Origin: Auanema rhodensis
Lineage: Eukaryota > Nematoda > Chromadorea > Rhabditida > Rhabditidae
Length of the DNA: 64,000 nucleotides
NCBI GenBank assembly: GCA_964057225.1
Contig: OZ059894.1
Coordinates: 20,490,476-20,554,475 of the forward strand
Direction of reading: 5' to 3'
Numbering within the stretch: position 1 is the stretch's first letter; the number at the start of each line of letters is the position of its first letter. Positions 51,109 to 61,989 of this stretch are shown here, piece by piece. The position numbers and the translations under genes are program-made. The notes under the pieces are model-generated. The model ran no database searches. It saw only the letters and a list, made by a program, of their open reading frames with translations, and was not told where the DNA came from.

Positions 51109-54100
51109 TTGAAAAATGATGCATTAGTGTATGTTGAGTTTCCATGTACACTCAACATTGCTTCCAAAAACATTTTGACAAAAATTTTTTCGAGACATTT
51201 CAAAATAATTCAGCAAAAAGTAGATGTTTTTAGATTCCTTTTTTCAAGGCAAAGACGATGGACAATGTTATTCAACGAAAAAATTAACTCTTCAGGGTGA
51301 AAATCGAGGATATAAGTGTGAACTTATATCAGTTGATATCTCGGTGCATTTTTAAGCTAGCGCAAATCTGATACCACAGATCGACGCAGCTTAAAAATCC
51401 GCATCGAATGCACTATACTACATTGAGAAACGCTTAATACGAAAATTAGTTATGATCGTTTGAAAAATGATGCATTACTGTATGTTGAGTTTCCATGTAC
51501 ACTCAACATTGCTTCCAAAAACATTTTGACAAAAATTTTTTCGAAAAATTTCAAAATAAATTAGCAAAAAGTAGATGTTTTTAGATTCCTTTTTTCAAGG
51601 CAAAGACGATGGACAATGTTATTCAACGAAAAAAATAATTCTTCAGGGTGAAAATCGAGGATATAAGTGTGAACTTATATCAGTTGATATCTCGGTGCAT
51701 TTTTAAGCTAGCGCAAATCTGATACCACAGATCGACGCAGCTTAAAAATCCGCATCGAATGCACTATACTACATTGAGAAACGCTTAATACGAAAATTAG
51801 TTATGATCGTTTGAAAAATGATGCATTACTGTATGTTGAGTTTCCATGTACACTCAACATTGCTTCCAAAAACATTTTGACAAAAATTTTTTCGAAAAAT
51901 TTCAAAATAAATTAGCAAAAAGTAGATGTTTTTAGATTCCTTTTTTCAAGGCAAAGACGATGGACAATGTTATTCAACGAAAAAAATAATTCTTCAGGGT
52001 GAAAATCGAGGATATAAGTGTGAACTTATATCAGTTGATATCTCGGTGCATTTTTAAGCTAGCGCAAATCTGATACCACAGATCGACGCAGCTTAAAAAT
52101 CCGCATCGAATGCACTATACTACATTGAGAAACGCTTAATACGAAAATTAGTTATGATCGTTTGAAAAATGATGCATTACTGTATGTTGAGTTTCCATGT
52201 ACACTCAACATTGCTTCCAAAAACATTTTGACAAAAATTTTTTCGAAAAATTTCAAAACAATTTAGCAAAAAGTAGATGTTTTTAGATTCCTTTTTTCAA
52301 GGTAAAGACGATGGACAATGTTATTCAACGAAAAAATTAACTCTTCAGGGTGAAAATCGAGGATATAAGTGTGAACTTATATCAGTTGATATCTCGGTGC
52401 ATTTTTAAGCTAGCGCAAATCTGATAACACAGATCGACGCAGCTTAAAAATCCGCATCGAATGCACTATACTACATTGAGAAACGCTTAATACAAAAATT
52501 AGTTATGATCGTTTGAAAAATGATGCATTAGTGTATGTTGAGTTTCCATGTACACTCAACATTGCTTCCAAAAACATTTTGACAAAAATTTTTTCGAAAC
52601 ATTTCAAAATAATTCAGCAAAAAGTAGATGTTTTTAGATTCCTTTTTTCAAGGCAAAGACGATGGACAATGTTATTCAACGAAAAAATTAACTCTTCAGG
52701 GTGAAAATCGAGGATATAAGTGTGAACTTATATCAGTTGATATCTCGGTGCATTTTTAAGCTAGCGCAAATCTGATACCACAGATCGACGCAGCTTAAAA
52801 ATCCGCATCGAATGCACTATACTACATTGAGAAACGCTTAATACGAAAATTAGTTATGATCGTTTGAAAAATGATGCATTACTGTATGTTGAGTTTCCAT
52901 GTACACTCAACATTGCTTCCAAAAACATTTTGACAAAAATTTTTTCGAAAAATTTCAAAATAAATTAGCAAAAAGTAGATGTTTTTAGATTCCTTTTTTC
53001 AAGGCAAAGACGATGGACAATGTTATTCAACGAAAAAAATAATTCTTCAGGGTGAAAATCGAGGATATAAGTATGAACTTATATCAGTTGATATCTCGGT
53101 GCATTTTTAAGCTAGCGCAAATCTGATACCACAGATCGACGCAGCTTAAAAATCCGCATCGAATGCACTATACTACATTGAGAAACGCTTAATACGAAAA
53201 TTAGTTATGATCGTTTGAAAAATGATGCATTACTGTATGTTGAGTTTCCATGTACACTCAACATTGCTTCCAAAAACATTTTGACAAAAATTTTTTCGAA
53301 ACATTTCAAAATAATTCAGCAAAAAGTAGATGTTTTTAGATTCCTTTTTTCAAGGCAAAGACGATGGACAATGTTATTCAACGAAAAAATTAACTCTTCA
53401 GGGTGAAAATCGAGGATATAAGTGTGAACTTATATCAGTTGATATCTCGGTGCATTTTTAAGCTAGCGCAAATCTGATACCACAGATCGACGCAGCTTAA
53501 AAATCCGCATCGAATGCACTATACTACATTGAGAAACGCTTAATACGAAAATTAGTTATGATCGTTTGAAAAATGATGCATTACTGTATGTTGAGTTTCC
53601 ATGTACACTCAACATTGCTTCCAAAAACATTTTGACAAAAATTTTTTCGAAAAATTTCAAAATAAATTAGCAAAAAGTAGATGTTTTTAGATTCCTTTTT
53701 TCAAGGCAAAGACGATGGACAATGTTATTCAACGAAAAAAATAATTCTTCAGGGTGAAAATCGAGGATATAAGTGTGAACTTATATCAGTTGATATCTCG
53801 GTGCATTTTTAAGCTAGCGCAAATCTGATACCACAGATCGACGCAGCTTAAAAATCCGCATCGAATGCACTATACTACATTGAGAAACGCTTAATACGAA
53901 AATTAGTTATGATCGTTTGAAAAATGATGCATTACTGTATGTTGAGTTTCCATGTACACTCAACATTGCTTCCAAAAACATTTTGACAAAAATTTTTTCG
54001 AAAAATTTCAAAACAATTTAGCAAAAAGTAGATGTTTTTAGATTCCTTTTTTCAAGGTAAAGACGATGGACAATGTTATTCAACGAAAAAATTAACTCTT

Positions 54101-54267
54101 CAGGGTGAAAATCGAGGATATAAGTGTGAACTTATATCAGTTGATATCTCGGTGCATTTTTAAGCTAGCGCAAATCTGATAACACAGATCGACGCAGCTT
54201 AAAAATCCGCATCGAATGCACTATACTACATTGAGAAACGCTTAATACAAAAATTAGTTATGATCGT
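51109..54267 (+). repeat. Nested 4- and 5-monomer blocks (1404 and 1755 bp)
   Basis: Each block starts with a CAG monomer (51109, 52513), continues with ATACCACA/ACGAAA/TTACTG monomers, and ends with a monomer carrying AAACAATTT and CAAGGTAAAG. That CAAGGTAAAG marker is at 50894, 52298 and 54053, spacings of 4 and 5 monomers. In the second block a CAG monomer at 53215 has the TTACTG upstream change of its neighbours, so it combines two subtypes. A private GTATGAAC change is at about 53072. Confidence 0.83.
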
Positions 54268-55671
54268 TTGAAAAATGATGCATTAGTGTATGTTGAGTTT
54301 CCATGTACACTCAACATTGCTTCCAAAAACATTTTGACAAAAATTTTTTCGAAACATTTCAAAATAATTCAGCAAAAAGTAGATGTTTTTAGATTCCTTT
54401 TTTCAAGGCAAAGACGATGGACAATGTTATTCAACGAAAAAATTAACTCTTCAGGGTGAAAATCGAGGATATAAGTGTGAACTTATATCAGTTGATATCT
54501 CGGTGCATTTTTAAGCTAGCGCAAATCTGATAACACAGATCGACGCAGCTTAAAAATCCGCATCGAATGCACTATACTACATTGAGAAACGCTTAATACA
54601 AAAATTAGTTATGATCGTTTGAAAAATGATGCATTAGTGTATGTTGAGTTTCCATGTACACTCAACATTGCTTCCAAAAACATTTTGACAAAAATTTTTT
54701 CGAAACATTTCAAAATAATTCAGCAAAAAGTAGATGTTTTTAGATTCCTTTTTTCAAGGCAAAGACGATGGACAATGTTATTCAACGAAAAAATTAACTC
54801 TTCAGGGTGAAAATCGAGGATATAAGTGTGAACTTATATCAGTTGATATCTCGGTGCATTTTTAAGCTAGCGCAAATCTGATAACACAGATCGACGCAGC
54901 TTAAAAATCCGCATCGAATGCACTATACTACATTGAGAAACGCTTAATATAAAAATTAGTTATGATCGTTTGAAAAATGATGCATTAGTGTATGTTGAGT
55001 TTCCATGTACACTCAACATTGCTTCCAAAAACATTTTGACAAAAATTTTTTCGAAAAATTTCAAAATAATTTAGCAAAAAGTAGATGTTTTTAGATTCCT
55101 ATTTTCAAAGTAAAGACGATGGACAATGTTATTCAACGAAAAAATTAACTCTTCAGGGTGAAAATCGAGGATATAAGTGTGAACTTATATCAGTTGATAT
55201 CTCGGTGCATTTTTAAGCTAGCGCAAATCTGATAATACAGATCGACGCAGCTTAAAAATCCGCATCGAATGCACTATACTACATTGAGAAACGCTTAATA
55301 CAAAAATTAGTTATGATCGTTTGAAAAATGATGCATTAGTGTATGTTGAGTTTCCATGTACACTCAACATTGCTTCCAAAAACATTTTGACAAAAATTTT
55401 TTCGAAAAATTTCAAAATAATTTAGCAAAAAGTAGATGTTTTTAGATTCCTTCTTTCAAGGCAAAGACGATGGACAATGTTATTCAACGAAAAAAATAAT
55501 TCTTCAGGGTGAAAATCGAGGATATAAGTGTGAACTTATATCAGTTGATATCTCGGTGCATTTTTAAGCTAGCGCAAATCTGATAACACAGATCGACGCA
55601 GCTTAAAAATCCGCATCGAATGCACTATACTACATTGAGAAACGCTTAATACAAAAATTAGTTATGATCGT
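54268..55671 (+). repeat. Four linking monomers (CAG, CAG, CTATTTT, CTTCTTT)
   Basis: These four monomers have the same order as 47950-49353 and share its rare GATAATACAG change at an offset of 18 monomers (6318 bp). They lead directly into the nine-monomer block. Confidence 0.8.
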
Positions 55672-58600
55672 TTGAAAAATGATGCATTAGTGTATGTTGA
55701 GTTTCCATGTACACTCAATATTGCTTCCAAAAACATTTTGACAAAAATTTTTTCGAAAAATTTCAAAATAAATTAGCAAAAAGTAGATGTTTTTAGATTT
55801 CTTTTTTTAAGGCAAAGACGATGGACAATGTTATTCAACGAAAAAATTAATTCTTCAGGGTGAAAATCGAGGATATAAGTGTGAACTTATATCAGTTGAT
55901 ATCTCGGTGCATTTTTAAGCTAGCGCAAATCTGATAACACAGAACGACGCAGCTTAAAAATTTGCATCGAATGCACTATACTACATTGAGAAACGCTTAA
56001 TACAAAAATTAGTTATGATCGTTTGAAAAATGATGCATTAGTGTATGTTGAGTTTCCATGTACACTCAACATTGCTTCCAAAAACATTTTGACAAAAATT
56101 TTTTCGAAAAATTTCAAAATAAATTAGCAAAAAGTAGATGTTTTTAGATTCCTTTTTTTAAGGCAAAGACGATGGACAATGTTATTCAACGAAAAAATTA
56201 ATTCTTCAGGGTGAAAATCGAGGATATAAGTGTGAACTTATATCAGTTGATATCTCGGTGCATTTTTAAGCTAGCGCAAATCTGATAACACAGATCGACG
56301 CAGCTTAAAAATCCGCATCGAATGCTTTATACTACATTGAGAAACGCTTAATACAAAAATTAGTTATGATCGTTTGAAAAATGATGCATTAGTTTATGTT
56401 GAGTTTCCATGTACACTCAATATTGCTTCGAAAAACATTTTGACAAAAATTTTTTCGAAAAATTTCAACATAAATTAGCAAAAAGTAGATGTTTTTAGAT
56501 TCCTTTTTTCAAGGCAAAGACGATGGACAATGTTATTCAACGAAAAAATTAATTCTTCAGGGTGAAAATCGAGGATATAAGTGTGAACTTATATCAGTTG
56601 ATATCTCGGTGCATTTTTAAGCTAGCGCAAATCTGATACCACAGATCGACGCAGCTTAAAAATCCGCATCGAATGCACTATACTACATTGAGAAACGCTT
56701 AATACGAAAATTAGTTATGATCGTTTGAAAAATGATGCATTACTGTATGTTGAGTTTCCATGTACACTCAACATTGCTTCCAAAAACATTTTGACAAAAA
56801 TTTTTTCGAAAAATTTCAAAATAATTTAGCAAAAAGTAGATGTTTTTAGATTCCTTCTTTCAAGGCAAAGACGATGGACAATGTTATTCAACGAAAAAAA
56901 TAATTCTTCAGGGTGAAAATCGAGGATATAAGTGTGAACTTATATCAGTTGATATCTCGGTGCATTTTTAAGCTAGCGCAAATCTGATACCACAGATCGA
57001 CGCAGCTTAAAAATCCGCATCGAATGCACTATACTACATTGAGAAACGCTTAATACGAAAATTAGTTATGATCGTTTGAAAAATGATGCATTACTGTATG
57101 TTGAGTTTCCATGTACACTCAACATTGCTTCCAAAAACATTTTGACAAAAATTTTTTCGAAAAATTTCAAAATAAATTAGCAAAAAGTAGATGTTTTTAG
57201 ATTCCTTTTTTCAAGGCAAAGACGATGGACAATGTTATTCAACGAAAAAAATAATTCTTCAGGGTGAAAATCGAGGATATAAGTGTGAACTTATATCAGT
57301 TGATATCTCGGTGCATTTTTAAGCTAGCGCAAATCTGATACCACAGATCGACGCAGCTTAAAAATCCGCATCGAATGCACTATACTACATTGAGAAACGC
57401 TTAATACGAAAATTAGTTATGATCGTTTGAAAAATGATGCATTACTGTATGTTGAGTTTCCATGTACACTCAACATTGCTTCCAAAAACATTTTGACAAA
57501 AATTTTTTCGAAAAATTTCAAAACAATTTAGCAAAAAGTAGATGTTTTTAGATTCCTTTTTTCAAGGTAAAGACGATGGACAATGTTATTCAACGAAAAA
57601 ATTAACTCTTCAGGGTGAAAATCGAGGATATAAGTGTGAACTTATATCAGTTGATATCTCGGTGCATTTTTAAGCTAGCGCAAATCTGATAACACAGATC
57701 GACGCAGCTTAAAAATCCGCATCGAATGCACTATACTACATTGAGAAACGCTTAATACAAAAATTAGTTATGATCGTTTGAAAAATGATGCATTAGTGTA
57801 TGTTGAGTTTCCATGTACACTCAACATTGCTTCCAAAAACATTTTGACAAAAATTTTTTCGAAACATTTCAAAATAATTCAGCAAAAAGTAGATGTTTTT
57901 AGATTTCTTTTTTCAAGGCAAAGACGATGGACAATGTTATTCAACGAAAAAATTAACTCTTCAGGGTGAAAATCGAGGATATAAGTGTGAACTTATATCA
58001 GTTGATATCTCGGTGCATTTTTAAGCTAGCGCAAATCTGATAACACAGATCGACGCAGCTTAAAAATCCGCATCGAATGCACTATACTACATTGAGAAAC
58101 GCTTAATACAAAAATTAGTTATGATCGTTTGAAAAATGATGCATTAGTGTATGTTGAGTTTCCATGTACACTCAACATTGCTTCCAAAAACATTTTGACA
58201 AAAATTTTTTCGAAACATTTCAAAATAATTCAGCAAAAAGTAGATGTTTTTAGATTCCTTTTTTCAAGGCAAAGACGATGGACAATGTTATTCAACGAAA
58301 AAATTAACTCTTCAGGGTGAAAATCGAGGATATAAGTGTGAACTTATATCAGTTGATATCTCGGTGCATTTTTAAGCTAGCGCAAATCTGATAACACAGA
58401 TCGACGCAGCTTAAAAATCCGCATCGAATGCACTATACTACATTGAGAAACGCTTAATACAAAAATTAGTTATGATCGTTTGAAAAATGATGCATTAGTG
58501 TATGTTGAGTTTCCATGTACACTCAACATTGCTTCCAAAAACATTTTGACAAAAATTTTTTCGAAACATTTCAAAATAATTCAGCAAAAAGTAGATGTTT

Positions 58601-58830
58601 TTAGATTCCTTTTTTCAAGGCAAAGACGATGGACAATGTTATTCAACGAAAAAATTAACTCTTCAGGGTGAAAATCGAGGATATAAGTGTGAACTTATAT
58701 CAGTTGATATCTCGGTGCATTTTTAAGCTAGCGCAAATCTGATAACACAGATCGACGCAGCTTAAAAATCCGCATCGAATGCACTATACTACATTGAGAA
58801 ACGCTTAATACAAAAATTAGTTATGATCGT
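55672..58830 (+). repeat. Nine-monomer higher-order repeat, copy 1 (3159 bp)
   Basis: The order is: ATTTCTTTTTTT marker; CCTTTTTTTAAGG; CTTTATAC; three ATACCACA/TTACTG monomers, the last with AAACAATTT and CAAGGTAAAG; then three CAG monomers at 57778, 58129 and 58480. Diagnostic private changes are CAATATTGCTTCC at about 55717, AATTTGCATCG at about 55959 and AGATTTCTTTTTTC at about 57901. All recur 3159 bases later. Confidence 0.9.
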
Positions 58831-61800
58831 TTGAAAAATGATGCATTAGTGTATGTTGAGTTTCCATGTACACTCAATATTGCTTCCAAAAACATTTTGA
58901 CAAAAATTTTTTCGAAAAATTTCAAAATAAATTAGCAAAAAGTAGATGTTTTTAGATTTCTTTTTTTAAGGCAAAGACGATGGACAATGTTATTCAACGA
59001 AAAAATTAATTCTTCAGGGTGAAAATCGAGGATATAAGTGTGAACTTATATCAGTTGATATCTCGGTGCATTTTTAAGCTAGCGCAAATCTGATAACACA
59101 GAACGACGCAGCTTAAAAATTTGCATCGAATGCACTATACTACATTGAGAAACGCTTAATACAAAAATTAGTTATGATCGTTTGAAAAATGATGCATTAG
59201 TGTATGTTGAGTTTCCATGTACACTCAACATTGCTTCCAAAAACATTTTGACAAAAATTTTTTCGAAAAATTTCAAAATAAATTAGCAAAAAGTAGATGT
59301 TTTTAGATTCCTTTTTTTAAGGCAAAGACGATGGACAATGTTATTCAACGAAAAAATTAATTCTTCAGGGTGAAAATCGAGGATATAAGTGTGAACTTAT
59401 ATCAGTTGATATCTCGGTGCATTTTTAAGCTAGCGCAAATCTGATAACACAGATCGACGCAGCTTAAAAATCCGCATCGAATGCTTTATACTACATTGAG
59501 AAACGCTTAATACAAAAATTAGTTATGATCGTTTGAAAAATGATGCATTAGTTTATGTTGAGTTTCCATGTACACTCAATATTGCTTCGAAAAACATTTT
59601 GACAAAAATTTTTTCGAAAAATTTCAACATAAATTAGCAAAAAGTAGATGTTTTTAGATTCCTTTTTTCAAGGCAAAGACGATGGACAATGTTATTCAAC
59701 GAAAAAATTAATTCTTCAGGGTGAAAATCGAGGATATAAGTGTGAACTTATATCAGTTGATATCTCGGTGCATTTTTAAGCTAGCGCAAATCTGATACCA
59801 CAGATCGACGCAGCTTAAAAATCCGCATCGAATGCACTATACTACATTGAGAAACGCTTAATACGAAAATTAGTTATGATCGTTTGAAAAATGATGCATT
59901 ACTGTATGTTGAGTTTCCATGTACACTCAACATTGCTTCCAAAAACATTTTGACAAAAATTTTTTCGAAAAATTTCAAAATAATTTAGCAAAAAGTAGAT
60001 GTTTTTAGATTCCTTCTTTCAAGGCAAAGACGATGGACAATGTTATTCAACGAAAAAAATAATTCTTCAGGGTGAAAATCGAGGATATAAGTGTGAACTT
60101 ATATCAGTTGATATCTCGGTGCATTTTTAAGCTAGCGCAAATCTGATACCACAGATCGACGCAGCTTAAAAATCCGCATCGAATGCACTATACTACATTG
60201 AGAAACGCTTAATACGAAAATTAGTTATGATCGTTTGAAAAATGATGCATTACTGTATGTTGAGTTTCCATGTACACTCAACATTGCTTCCAAAAACATT
60301 TTGACAAAAATTTTTTCGAAAAATTTCAAAATAAATTAGCAAAAAGTAGATGTTTTTAGATTCCTTTTTTCAAGGCAAAGACGATGGACAATGTTATTCA
60401 ACGAAAAAAATAATTCTTCAGGGTGAAAATCGAGGATATAAGTGTGAACTTATATCAGTTGATATCTCGGTGCATTTTTAAGCTAGCGCAAATCTGATAC
60501 CACAGATCGACGCAGCTTAAAAATCCGCATCGAATGCACTATACTACATTGAGAAACGCTTAATACGAAAATTAGTTATGATCGTTTGAAAAATGATGCA
60601 TTACTGTATGTTGAGTTTCCATGTACACTCAACATTGCTTCCAAAAACATTTTGACAAAAATTTTTTCGAAAAATTTCAAAACAATTTAGCAAAAAGTAG
60701 ATGTTTTTAGATTCCTTTTTTCAAGGTAAAGACGATGGACAATGTTATTCAACGAAAAAATTAACTCTTCAGGGTGAAAATCGAGGATATAAGTGTGAAC
60801 TTATATCAGTTGATATCTCGGTGCATTTTTAAGCTAGCGCAAATCTGATAACACAGATCGACGCAGCTTAAAAATCCGCATCGAATGCACTATACTACAT
60901 TGAGAAACGCTTAATACAAAAATTAGTTATGATCGTTTGAAAAATGATGCATTAGTGTATGTTGAGTTTCCATGTACACTCAACATTGCTTCCAAAAACA
61001 TTTTGACAAAAATTTTTTCGAAACATTTCAAAATAATTCAGCAAAAAGTAGATGTTTTTAGATTTCTTTTTTCAAGGCAAAGACGATGGACAATGTTATT
61101 CAACGAAAAAATTAACTCTTCAGGGTGAAAATCGAGGATATAAGTGTGAACTTATATCAGTTGATATCTCGGTGCATTTTTAAGCTAGCGCAAATCTGAT
61201 AACACAGATCGACGCAGCTTAAAAATCCGCATCGAATGCACTATACTACATTGAGAAACGCTTAATACAAAAATTAGTTATGATCGTTTGAAAAATGATG
61301 CATTAGTGTATGTTGAGTTTCCATGTACACTCAACATTGCTTCCAAAAACATTTTGACAAAAATTTTTTCGAAACATTTCAAAATAATTCAGCAAAAAGT
61401 AGATGTTTTTAGATTCCTTTTTTCAAGGCAAAGACGATGGACAATGTTATTCAACGAAAAAATTAACTCTTCAGGGTGAAAATCGAGGATATAAGTGTGA
61501 ACTTATATCAGTTGATATCTCGGTGCATTTTTAAGCTAGCGCAAATCTGATAACACAGATCGACGCAGCTTAAAAATCCGCATCGAATGCACTATACTAC
61601 ATTGAGAAACGCTTAATACAAAAATTAGTTATGATCGTTTGAAAAATGATGCATTAGTGTATGTTGAGTTTCCATGTACACTCAACATTGCTTCCAAAAA
61701 CATTTTGACAAAAATTTTTTCGAAACATTTCAAAATAATTCAGCAAAAAGTAGATGTTTTTAGATTCCTTTTTTCAAGGCAAAGACGATGGACAATGTTA

Positions 61801-61989
61801 TTCAACGAAAAAATTAACTCTTCAGGGTGAAAATCGAGGATATAAGTGTGAACTTATATCAGTTGATATCTCGGTGCATTTTTAAGCTAGCGCAAATCTG
61901 ATAACACAGATCGACGCAGCTTAAAAATCCGCATCGAATGCACTATACTACATTGAGAAACGCTTAATACAAAAATTAGTTATGATCGT
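58831..61989 (+). repeat. Nine-monomer higher-order repeat, copy 2 (3159 bp)
   Basis: Monomer for monomer this repeats the preceding block, including all three private changes (about 58876, 59118 and 61060). By eye I see no difference between the copies, making this the cleanest long duplication in the window. CAG monomers are at 60937, 61288 and 61639, with a fourth at 61990 just beyond the block. Confidence 0.9.
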
